Positions 14,261 through 20,893 of a DNA stretch of 20,893 nt are shown one piece after another (within the stretch, counting starts at the first letter, position 1; every line of letters starts with the position of its first letter). The notes below the pieces were generated by a model. That model made no database searches. It had not been told where the DNA came from and saw only the letters and a program-made list of their open reading frames with translations. Both the position numbers and the translations under genes were made by a program. Location: NCBI GenBank assembly GCA_016199325.1, contig JACQGW010000030.1, positions 1 to 20,893 on the forward strand, given 5' to 3'. Source of the stretch: Chloroflexota bacterium (lineage in GTDB: Bacteria; Chloroflexota; Dehalococcoidia; JACQGW01).

Positions 14261-14333
14261 GCACGCGCCGGCCAATCTCCAATGGATTCGCCGGATGCAC
14301 CACTCATTGGGATGAATGGCGGAGGTTGCCCGG

Positions 14334-15092
14334 ATGACCAGGAAGGTACTCTGGCAGGAGATGCGGCGAGGCGAGATCGAGGAGGTGGCGAAGGCCGAAG
14401 GAATCCCCATCGTGCCCGTGGGCTCGATTGAGCAGCATGGGCCGCATCTGCCGCTGAACACGGACATCTGCGATGCCTGGAGCATCGCGCAAAGGGCGGC
14501 CGAGCGCAGCGAGCGATTCCCGATCGTCGTCGCTCCGCCGATCTGGTGGGGGGTATCGCCGTATCACATGGGCTTCCCCGGCACCATCTCGCTCCGGCCG
14601 GAGACCCTCGACGCGCTGATCGTGGACGTCTGCACCAGCATCCACGCCCACGGCTTCGCCAAGATCGTCCTCCTGAACGGGCATGGCGGGAACTTCCTCC
14701 AGCCGGTCGTCACCAGGCTCACTGCGGAGGGCGTACCCACCGCCGTCGTGACCTACTGGGACCTGATGCGCGAGGAGATGGCCGCCATCAGCCAGACCGA
14801 CGGCGGTTCCATCGGCCACTCCGGCGAGATGGAGACCTCGCTCCAGTTGTTCTTGCAGCCCCACCTGGTAGCCACCGAGCTCATCGGTCCCCACCTGACA
14901 GGGCCGACGGCGTGGCCGGCTCGGCGCGGCATCCTGGCAGCCGGCTTCGGCCTGGTCGACCACCTCCAGCGCGATCAGCCCACCGGCGTGGCCGGCGACC
15001 CGACGGCGGGCACGGCGGCGAAGGGTGAGCAAATCGTCGAAGCGGCGGTGCGATGCCTGTTACGCTATCTGGAGGCCATCCGGATGCTGTGA
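14334..15092 (+). CDS. Creatininase-family metal-dependent amidohydrolase
   Basis: 252 residues of the creatininase (PF02633) fold, a Zn/Mn-dependent amide hydrolase. Visible metal ligands: E33, H35 and D44 region in GSIEQHGPHLPLNTD; H117 in LNGHGGN; E165 in IGHSGEMETS. Substrate cannot be told: the family includes creatininase, MftE (mycofactocin peptidase) and riboflavin-pathway ArfB-like formamide hydrolases. ArfB/MftE-like roles relate to F420 or redox-cofactor synthesis in other organisms, so the F420-type neighbour is suggestive only. ATG 14334 has GGAGG 8 bases upstream (14321-14325) and is preferred to the in-frame ATG at 14316. Its stop is 9 bases from the stop of the convergent sbcC. 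Confidence 0.9.
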   Translation: MTRKVLWQEMRRGEIEEVAKAEGIPIVPVGSIEQHGPHLPLNTDICDAWSIAQRAAERSERFPIVVAPPIWWGVSPYHMGFPGTISLRPETLDALIVDVCTSIHAHGFAKIVLLNGHGGNFLQPVVTRLTAEGVPTAVVTYWDLMREEMAAISQTDGGSIGHSGEMETSLQLFLQPHLVATELIGPHLTGPTAWPARRGILAAGFGLVDHLQRDQPTGVAGDPTAGTAAKGEQIVEAAVRCLLRYLEAIRML

Positions 15093-15101
15093 CTTGAGGC
15101 A

Positions 15102-17666
15102 TCAGGCCAAGACAAACGTCGACCCCTCGGCCGTCTTGGTGACCTCGATACGGACCGGGAACTGGTCTTTGAGCTCGTCGATGTGGGTGATGACGAGGAT
15201 CTTCTCGAAGTCGTCCTGAATCGTCGAGATTGCCTCGACGAGCTTCTCCCGCCCGCCGGCGTCCTGGGTGCCGAACCCTTCGTCGACGACGAGCGTCTGA
15301 AGGCGGGCGCCGGCACGACGGGCGAGCAGCTTGGAGAGCCCAATCCGGATGGCGAAGTTCACGCGGAACTTTTCGCCTCCGGAGAAGCTCTCGTAGCTTC
15401 GGGTGCCGAGGTCGTCGCCGATGTTGATGTCCAGCGTCTCGATGGTGTCGCCTTTCTTGCTGTCCCGCTGGCTCTCGATCGTCACGTGCATGCGGCTGTC
15501 GGTCATTCGGCTGAGGATCGTGTTGGCCTCCAGCTCGATCTCCGGCAGCGCCGTCTCGATGATCATCGCCTGGATGCCCTTCTTGCCGAAGGCAACGGCC
15601 AGCTCCTCGTAGATCCCCTTCTCCTTCGCCGCCTCCTGCTGCTCCGCCAGGCGCTGCTGCCGCTCGGCCTCCAGCCGCTCGCAACTGTCGATCTGCTGCT
15701 GAACCCGCGCCCGCCGGTCGAGCCTGTCGCGGAGTCTGGCCGACGCCTCCCGGAGCTCGGCGTCGGCGCGGCCGACCTCGGCGTCGACGTCGCCCATCGC
15801 CTTGAGCTCCGCGCCGAGCTCGGCGTGCCGCTGCACGAGCTCGGCCCGCCGCTGGCTCCGCCGTTCCAGCAGTGCCTGCGCCGTCGAGAGCGATTCGCGC
15901 TCCTGCTCGACGCTCGATTCCGCCATGGCGAGCTGGCGGTGCCGCTCCTCGTACTCGGCGAGGCGGCGAGTGTCCTCGACCATTCTCCGGTGTTCGTCGG
16001 CGTCGTAGCGCACGGTCTGAAGCTCTTCCAGCACGGCGCCCAGTTGGAGCTGCTCGTCACGTGCGAACTCCCCGGCGGAGAGCCGGCGGTCGATCTCGGC
16101 CATCACCGCCTCGTCTCTGGCGGCGGCGGCGGCGGCCTGCTCGGCTTCGCCAAGCCGCGCCTCCAGCGAGCCGATGGCGCCGTCCAGCCGGCGGCGCTCC
16201 TGGGTCAGCCGCTGCTCCATCTGCTGGATCTCGCGGTCCCGTCTGGTGCGCTCGTCGGTCAGCGTGCGAACCTGCGCTTCGTTCTCACGATACCGGCCCT
16301 TATGATGCTGGCCTTCGGCGTTCAGCGTCTCCCGCAGGCGGCGCTTGCCGTCGACGCCCAGCTCGGTCTCGCAGAGCGGACACCTGGCGTCGTCGCCGCC
16401 AAGCCGGCGGATCCGGTCCGCCAGCGACTCCATCTCCTCCTTGAAGCGGGTGTTATCGGCACGCAGCATCTGGATCCGCTCGACGACCTCCTCTTGCGCC
16501 TTGCGCAGAGCGTCAAGCTCTTGCTGGCGGTCGTCGAGCGCCGCTCGGAGGCGGCGGGATTCGACCAGCTCGGCCTGGAAGCCCGCTCCATCGGCGATGC
16601 GCTTCCGGTGCAGCTCCAGTCTGGCCAGGGATGCCTCCCGATCCCCGACGAGGCGGTGCTTCGCCTCGTCGACGACGCGCTGGAGCTGCCGCCGTCGCTC
16701 CGTCAGCGCCGCCTGCCGCTGAGCGAGCGCGCTGAGCGCTTCGCTTCGCTGCCTGGCCTCGGTCAGCCGGCCGAAGCCGTCGAGCGTCTCGGTGCGGCGG
16801 GCCAGGATCGCGTCGTACTGCTCGACGCGCCGGCGCCGCTGCAGGACTTCGGCCTCGACCTGGCGGCACTCCCGCTCGGCATCGGCCACGTCGCGCTGGA
16901 GCTCGACCAGTCGGCGCCGGCGCTCGGCGGCGAGCGCCTGTCGGTCGCGTGCTGCCTGATAGGCTGCCTGCGCGGCATCCGCCCGCGCCTGCGCCATCTC
17001 GATCTCTCCCAGGAGGCGGCGTAGCTCCTCCTCGTGCTGAGGGCGCGTCTGGAGCTCGCGGTCGATCTGGTCGATGGCTGCCTTCAGCTCCCGGAGCGCG
17101 GCGTCGCGCTCTCTGGCGCAGTCGCGGGCGCGCCGTTCCAGCTCGTCGTAGATCGCCAGCCCAAGAATGTCGCCGAGCACGCGCTTCCGGTCGGCGGGAG
17201 CTTTGAGCGTGAACTCGTCGGCGCGCCCCTGGACCAGGAACGCCGAGTTGATAAAGGTCTCATAGGGCATCCGGAGGATGTCCACGACCTTCTTCTCGGT
17301 CTCCCGCACGGCATTGCCGGCGATCGACCGGAAGCCGCCGGTGCCGCCGATCTGGAGGTCGAGTACCGTCTGGCCGGCGCCGCGCTCCCGCCGTGGGCGG
17401 ACGCGCTTGCGGATGACCCGGTACCGGGTATCGCCGAGGAGGAACTCGAAGTCGACCTCCATCTCGGTGCGACCCTGATGGACGAGATCGTCGTCGTTCG
17501 TGCGCGCCTTGCCCCACAGTGCCCAGGTCATGGCATCCAGAATGGCCGACTTGCCGTGGCCGTTGTCGCCGGCGAGGCAGGCCAGGCGAAAGCCGTCGAA
17601 GATCAGCGGGGGGCAATCGTCGGCGTACGACAGGAAGTTGCGAAGCGCGAGCCGCACGGGGATCAC
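15102..17666 (-). CDS. sbcC: SbcC/Rad50-family SMC-like ATPase (exonuclease subunit)
   Basis: 854 residues; GTG start at 17666 with GGGAGGGT just upstream. Walker A GDNGHGKS (33-40), the usual Q in FLVQGRADEF, a long coiled coil, zinc hook C429-PL-C432, a second coiled coil, ABC signature FSGGEKFR (761-768) and Walker B VVDEGFG with D795 and E796. Together these are diagnostic of SbcC/Rad50, which with SbcD/Mre11 opens hairpins and processes DNA ends. No SbcD gene is in the window: downstream is a convergent creatininase, upstream a divergent small gene. Its own extended -10 promoter is at 17691-17699. Confidence 0.95.
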   Translation of the reverse strand: MIPVRLALRNFLSYADDCPPLIFDGFRLACLAGDNGHGKSAILDAMTWALWGKARTNDDDLVHQGRTEMEVDFEFLLGDTRYRVIRKRVRPRRERGAGQTVLDLQIGGTGGFRSIAGNAVRETEKKVVDILRMPYETFINSAFLVQGRADEFTLKAPADRKRVLGDILGLAIYDELERRARDCARERDAALRELKAAIDQIDRELQTRPQHEEELRRLLGEIEMAQARADAAQAAYQAARDRQALAAERRRRLVELQRDVADAERECRQVEAEVLQRRRRVEQYDAILARRTETLDGFGRLTEARQRSEALSALAQRQAALTERRRQLQRVVDEAKHRLVGDREASLARLELHRKRIADGAGFQAELVESRRLRAALDDRQQELDALRKAQEEVVERIQMLRADNTRFKEEMESLADRIRRLGGDDARCPLCETELGVDGKRRLRETLNAEGQHHKGRYRENEAQVRTLTDERTRRDREIQQMEQRLTQERRRLDGAIGSLEARLGEAEQAAAAAARDEAVMAEIDRRLSAGEFARDEQLQLGAVLEELQTVRYDADEHRRMVEDTRRLAEYEERHRQLAMAESSVEQERESLSTAQALLERRSQRRAELVQRHAELGAELKAMGDVDAEVGRADAELREASARLRDRLDRRARVQQQIDSCERLEAERQQRLAEQQEAAKEKGIYEELAVAFGKKGIQAMIIETALPEIELEANTILSRMTDSRMHVTIESQRDSKKGDTIETLDINIGDDLGTRSYESFSGGEKFRVNFAIRIGLSKLLARRAGARLQTLVVDEGFGTQDAGGREKLVEAISTIQDDFEKILVITHIDELKDQFPVRIEVTKTAEGSTFVLA

Positions 17667-17690
17667 AGCACCCTCCCGAAAAGCGGCGCC

Positions 17691-17723
17691 ATTATACCAG
17701 GCGGCGCCCCCGCGTGCTATAAT
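17691..17723. promoter_or_regulatory. Overlapping divergent promoters of sbcC and the CC/CxxC gene
   Basis: Minus strand TGGTATAAT (17699-17691) serves sbcC; plus strand TGCTATAAT (17715-17723) serves the gene at 17743. The -10 centres are only 27 bases apart, so the -35 region of each overlaps the -10 of the other. The plus-strand RNA would start about 17730, leaving a ~13-base leader that begins at GGAGG. Confidence 0.7.
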
Positions 17724-17742
17724 ACCGGCCGGAGGCTGGCCG

Positions 17743-18207
17743 ATGACCCGACGAACCGTCTTGCCCGACTGCTGCGAGGATTGGATCCTGGCGTACGGAC
17801 GCTTCTACCCCGCCGGCGAGGCGTTTGAGTGTCTCGAATGCTCCACCGAGTGGCGCAAGGAGGCACCGGACCGCTTTGTGCGCGTCCGCGACAGCCAGGC
17901 GTTCGTGCGGCGAGTCCGGGTCGCCGAAGGCGCCGAGTTTCCCTATCTGGCCGCCGCCGACGGCCACGACCCCATCACGGAGCGCTGCTGCGCCCAGATC
18001 CTGCTCCGACATGGACCGGCGATGAAGGTCGAGGCGTTTGCCTGCCCGATCTGCGGCACGCGCTGGCATCGGGCGATCCGGCGCCAGAGCGGCGTCTCGG
18101 TGGTCTGCTTCAGCCGGCCGGGCCTCGACGAGCCGTTGGCCATCCAGCGGAGCGGCCGCCGGCCGTTCCTCGTTCCGCTCTCCACCTACAGCCCGCCGAC
18201 CGAGTAG
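17743..18207 (+). CDS. Small protein with duplicated CC/CxxC zinc-ribbon-like module, unknown function
   Basis: 154 residues, no family recognised. It holds two copies of a module: residues 10-37 (CCEDWILAYG then EAFECLECSTEW) and 82-108 (CCAQILLRHG then EAFACPICGTRW). Both follow CC-x(2-3)-IL-x(3)-G-x(6-7)-EAFxCxxCxTxW, so each can bind one zinc with four Cys. Between and after are basic stretches, and there is no signal peptide or membrane helix, so a cytosolic, possibly nucleic-acid-binding role is possible. ATG 17743 has GGAGG 7 bases before it and a strong -10 at 17718-17723. The next gene begins 22 bases after the stop. Confidence 0.8.
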   Translation: MTRRTVLPDCCEDWILAYGRFYPAGEAFECLECSTEWRKEAPDRFVRVRDSQAFVRRVRVAEGAEFPYLAAADGHDPITERCCAQILLRHGPAMKVEAFACPICGTRWHRAIRRQSGVSVVCFSRPGLDEPLAIQRSGRRPFLVPLSTYSPPTE

Positions 18208-18229
18208 ATGAGCACGGCTTGACGGCTGC

Positions 18230-20008
18230 ATGCACCGTCTGACGCCACGGCGACTCGATCGCCGTACCCTGCTCCGCGCCGCACTGGTTGCCCCGGCCGC
18301 CGCGGCTGCCTGGGACACCTGGCGCAGCGCCCTCAGGGCCAGCGCGTCGAGCGCTGTCGTCGGGCGGGTGACCGACCTCGCAACCGGCCAGCCCATCGGC
18401 GGCGCCCGGCTCGGCGCTCGCTTCCAGCGCGCTGAAGCCTGGACCGCCGGCGACGGGAACTTCCATCTGCCGATCCAGCCGGGCGTGCATGAAGTCACGT
18501 GCATCGCGTCGGGTTACGTTGGCGCCAGTCGCCCCGGCGTCCTCGTCGGCGCCGAGTCCCCGGCCCGCGTCGACTTCGCCCTCCTGCCATCCGCGGCCGA
18601 CCCTCGGTTGGACCGTCTGGCCGAAGCGTTCCGCCCCGGCGATCAGCTCGGTCTCTTTGCCGAGCCCGACGGCGAGCCACGCGTCCGCGCCTCGGCAATG
18701 GTGCCGTGCAGCGTCCAGATCAGGCAGACCGACGGGTCGCTCCGGACGATGGACATGAACGAATACCTGCGGGGCGTCGTCCCGTCGGAAATGCCGGCCT
18801 GGTGGGGCTCGAACGGCGGATTCGAGGCGCTCAAGGCGCAGGCCGTCGCCGCCCGCAGCTATGCCGTCGCCGTCACGCTCGCGCGCGGGTGGCTCTACGC
18901 CGACACCCGCGACCAGGTCTGGAATCCCGCCAACGTGAACGACGTGACCGACAACGCCGTCACGTCTACCGGCTACGAGGTGCTCACTGCAGGTGGGCGC
19001 GTCATCACCGGCTTCTACAGCGCGTCGTGCGGCGGCCATGGCGCCGATGGCGGCCAGAGCTACACCGTCGGCCGGCGTGACCACCTGCCGAGCCCGGCGG
19101 CGGCGCCCGCGCGGCTGAATCTCTCCACCGATGACGCTGCCGCCGGCTTCTGGGGCGCGGGCCAGTCGCCGGACGCTTTCTGCAAGGTGACGGCCCCCGG
19201 CGTCTATCGCTGGCCGGTCACGTGGCAGCGTGAGAAGCTCGAAGCCACGCTGGATACGTACCTGTCTCATCCTTCAATCCCGGTCAGCTCGACCGCGGGG
19301 ATCTCGGCGCAGTATCGCGTAGGCGAGCTCGGCACTCTCGTCGGCATGGCCGCCATCCGCCGGGGCAACTCCGGCAAGATTCTGACGTTCCGGATCACCG
19401 GGCGGCGGAATGGGCAGGACCGCACGTGGGACGTCCATTCGGAATACTGGATCCGGTTCGTCCTCCGCCGGTCGGCCGACGACCCGTTTCTCTTTCGCAG
19501 CGCCAACCTCGTCTTCTCCTTCGAGCGGAACGCCGACGGCTCCATCCGTGCGGTCACTGCCTATGGCGGCGGCTACGGCCACGGCGTCGGCCTCTGCCAG
19601 GACGGCGCCTACGGCATGGCGCAGCAGGGCTACCAGTACCGAGAGATCCTGGCGCAGTACTATTCGGATGCGTTCTTCGACGCCACGTCCGGCGGCGGCT
19701 GTCTCATCGCGATGTCGTCGCCGGCCGACGGCGCTCTCTACCTGCGTGGGAGCAGCGTGACGCTGACCTGGTCCGGCCCTTATGTCGAGTACCAGGTCGA
19801 AGTGCGGGATGCCGGGGGTACGTCGATGTTCGTCAGGAGCTACTCGACCGACCGTAGCGTGACCGTCTCGACGGTGGGGTGGCCGGCCGGCATCTACCGC
19901 TGGCGTGTCGGCGCCCGCACCGACGCCGGCCCCACCATTAGCGCCGAGCGCCAGTTCGTCCTGGCCGAGCGCCTGTACCGCAGCAGCTTCCCCATCGTGC
20001 GGGAGTAG
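18230..20008 (+). CDS. Exported SpoIID/LytB-domain protein with carboxypeptidase-regulatory-like and Fn3-like domains
   Basis: 592 residues. An N-terminal Tat-like signal (RRLDRRTLLRAALVAPAAAAAW) is followed by a beta-sandwich of the carboxypeptidase-regulatory type (about 43-116, VVGRVTDLATGQPIGGARLG). A SpoIID domain spans about 170-490 with MNEYLRGVVPSEMPAWWG (from 176), FEALKAQAVAARSYAVA, SASCGGHGADGG and GYGHGVGLCQDGAYGMAQQG (H451). A C-terminal Ig/Fn3-like domain (about 495-585) follows. SpoIID/LytB proteins are lytic transglycosylases or amidase enhancers acting on denuded peptidoglycan; here sporulation need not be involved. No clear ribosome site precedes ATG 18230; the gene may be coupled to the one before it. 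Confidence 0.88.
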   Translation: MHRLTPRRLDRRTLLRAALVAPAAAAAWDTWRSALRASASSAVVGRVTDLATGQPIGGARLGARFQRAEAWTAGDGNFHLPIQPGVHEVTCIASGYVGASRPGVLVGAESPARVDFALLPSAADPRLDRLAEAFRPGDQLGLFAEPDGEPRVRASAMVPCSVQIRQTDGSLRTMDMNEYLRGVVPSEMPAWWGSNGGFEALKAQAVAARSYAVAVTLARGWLYADTRDQVWNPANVNDVTDNAVTSTGYEVLTAGGRVITGFYSASCGGHGADGGQSYTVGRRDHLPSPAAAPARLNLSTDDAAAGFWGAGQSPDAFCKVTAPGVYRWPVTWQREKLEATLDTYLSHPSIPVSSTAGISAQYRVGELGTLVGMAAIRRGNSGKILTFRITGRRNGQDRTWDVHSEYWIRFVLRRSADDPFLFRSANLVFSFERNADGSIRAVTAYGGGYGHGVGLCQDGAYGMAQQGYQYREILAQYYSDAFFDATSGGGCLIAMSSPADGALYLRGSSVTLTWSGPYVEYQVEVRDAGGTSMFVRSYSTDRSVTVSTVGWPAGIYRWRVGARTDAGPTISAERQFVLAERLYRSSFPIVRE

Positions 20009-20059
20009 TGCGACGCGGGGGTCGGGGGCAGGACTGGTCGACGCGAGCGAATCGGGCGA

Positions 20060-20101
20060 GTCCCGGAGTCCCGGTCCTCTGGGGGACCGGGATTCCGGGA
20101 C
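20060..20101. repeat. Hairpin A: 18-bp inverted repeat
   Basis: Arms GTCCCGGAGTCCCGGTCC (20060-20077) and 20084-20101 pair except for one G-T wobble, with a 6-base loop. It lies 52 bases after the SpoIID gene and could end its transcript, but no T-tract follows. The identical left arm recurs in hairpin B. Confidence 0.85.
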
Positions 20102-20103
20102 CG

Positions 20104-20403
20104 CATCCGCAGCAAGCGAAGCCGGAGTGGTGTCGTGGGGAACGAGCTGTCAACGGATTCTGGGAGCGGATTGAGCGGATTGGTCCGGTGGCGTCGATCC
20201 CGGCGCAGCCGGTGCGATCGTCGATGCGCCAACCTATGCGTTGGACGAGCGAAAGGTGAGCGATTGGCCGTCATGGCCGGCGGCGACGGCTGCTTCTGGC
20301 CGGCGCGGTCTCGCCCGTCGGGTTCAATCCGAGCAATCCGCTCCCAGAATCCGCTGACAGTTCGTCCCCGGCCGATGCGCCAGCCCTTCGCTTGATGCGG
20401 ATG
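20104..20403. repeat. Long foldback: 78-bp imperfect inverted repeat with 144-bp loop
   Basis: Outer part: 20104-20121 pairs with 20386-20403 (CATCCGCAGCAAGCGAAG, 1 mismatch). Inner part: 20137-20181 pairs with 20326-20369 (about 40 of 45; core CGGATTCTGGGAGCGGATTG identical). The middle of each arm is less alike. No credible coding frame fills it. It is flanked by hairpins A and B in the same orientation, giving a symmetrical element of about 430 bp. Confidence 0.8.
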
Positions 20404-20445
20404 GGGACCACGATTCGGGACCGGCGGACGCGACCGGATCAGCCG

Positions 20446-20487
20446 GTCCCGGAGTCCCGGTCCTTTAAGGGACCGGGATTCGGGACC
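20446..20487. repeat. Hairpin B: near-copy of hairpin A
   Basis: Left arm 20446-20463 is identical to the 18-base left arm of hairpin A. The right arm (20470-20487) lacks one C, giving a one-base bulge; the loop is TTTAAG. Confidence 0.85.
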
Positions 20488-20593
20488 GGTGGCTGCGGAG
20501 CCGCGGTCCTGGAAGTGCGCGGCATGCGAGACGCCCCCACCCTGGCGCCCTATCTGACTGACCCCAGGTTCTCTGCCTGCCGGTGTCCCACCC

Positions 20594-20878
20594 GTCGTAG
20601 CGAAGCATCTCCCCGGCCTCGACCCTGCCACGTCCCCCCGTCATGCTGAGCCGCAGCGAAGCATCTCCCCGGCCTCGACCCTGCCACGTCCCCCCGTCAT
20701 GCTGACGTCATGCTGAGCCGCAGCGAAGCATCTCCCCGGCCTCGACCCAGCCACGTCCCCCCGTCATGCTGAGCCGCAGCGAAGCATCTCCCCGGCCTCG
20801 ACCCTGCAGCGTCCGGGAGATGCTTCGCTGCGGCTCAGCATGACGGGGTTCCCATGAGTTCCTACGAGTTCCTATGAG
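20594..20878. repeat. 56-bp tandem repeat ending in the composite palindrome
   Basis: The 27-mer with core GCTGAGCCGCAGCGAAGCAT occurs in direct orientation at 20641-20667, 20708-20734 and 20764-20790, with a decayed copy near 20597-20612, and inverted at 20817-20843. Start-to-start distances are 67 and 56 bases; the extra 11 bases are a partial doubling of TCATGCTGACG (20697-20707). Each direct copy is followed by CCCGGCCTCGACCC(T/A)GC. Period-10 units of TTCCTACGAG type follow the inverted copy (20849-20878). The 885-base tail after 20008 has no gene that I can support. Confidence 0.9.
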
Positions 20879-20893
20879 TTCCCAGACCGAGGA

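Noticed and set aside
15183..17024. 613-codon plus-strand open frame opposite sbcC
   Set aside because: Leu/Ala/Arg-rich shadow; sbcC has Walker A, zinc hook, signature and Walker B on the minus strand.
15102..18207. Anti-phage defence island
   Set aside because: SbcC alone is a housekeeping repair protein; no helicase, effector or other defence gene lies beside it.
20060..20487. Retron or diversity-generating element
   Set aside because: Long inverted arms prompted the idea, but there is no reverse transcriptase gene in the window.
20594..20878. CRISPR array
   Set aside because: The direct repeats have near-identical spacers and an inverted copy at the end, so this is a palindromic tandem repeat and not CRISPR; no cas genes.

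Overview
The window is a high-GC stretch of bacterial chromosome. No rRNA, tRNA, CRISPR array, transposase, integrase or phage gene was seen. Together, a B-type (ba3-like) haem-copper oxidase, an F420-type (deazaflavin) nitroreductase, many short direct and inverted intergenic repeats, and the TGnTATAaT/TATACT promoter style suggest a Chloroflexota-like organism (Thermomicrobia/Sphaerobacter relatives or an uncultured member). This placement is inference; an actinobacterium or another high-GC lineage is not excluded.

Layout. (a) 3-728: 3' part of a membrane glycosyltransferase-like gene entering from the left, with a 7-bp-period repeat array inside the open frame. (b) 1047-8745: one co-directional cluster for a terminal oxidase and its maturation: haem O synthase, two very small single-TM proteins, oxidase subunit II (CuA), subunit I (haem/CuB), a SCO copper chaperone, a FixI/CcoI-like copper ATPase, and an HCxGMCGG membrane protein of the TauE/SafE (DsbD_2) type. 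(c) 8912-9577: nitroreductase with its own promoter, convergent with a two-gene minus-strand unit (PH-like membrane protein and small multidrug-export-type protein) whose reading frames overlap by 92 bp. (d) 11019-12631: composite palindromic repeat, then a GbsR/MarR-type regulator with two matching operator-like sites, convergent with an SdpI-family gene; the two stop codons share one CTAG. (e) 12654-13444: TMEM165/GDT1 (UPF0016) cation exporter behind a yybP-ykoY manganese riboswitch, a terminator and a promoter. The promoter and the start of the aptamer lie inside the 3' end of a deazaflavin-type nitroreductase gene. (f) 14334-15092: creatininase-family hydrolase, convergent with a long sbcC. 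(g) 17691-17723: overlapping divergent promoters serving sbcC and a small duplicated Cys-rich protein; a secreted SpoIID/LytB-domain protein follows. (h) 20009-20893: no gene; a dense set of hairpins, a 78-bp-arm inverted repeat and a 56-bp tandem repeat ending in the same composite palindrome as in (d).

How the genes work together. The oxidase cluster looks self-contained: CtaB makes haem O, SCO loads CuA, the ATPase and the HCxGMCGG protein plausibly handle copper for the CuB site, and the small TM proteins may be accessory subunits. The unusual point is that the last two genes are of the kind normally seen with cbb3 oxidases, while the oxidase here is ba3-like. The Mn riboswitch with a UPF0016 exporter is a known pairing that confirms both calls. 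The least explained parts are the repeat families (period-7 arrays, period-10 arrays, the 27-bp palindrome and the 78-bp-arm foldback), the duplicated CC/CxxC protein beside sbcC, and the regulator-SdpI arrangement.
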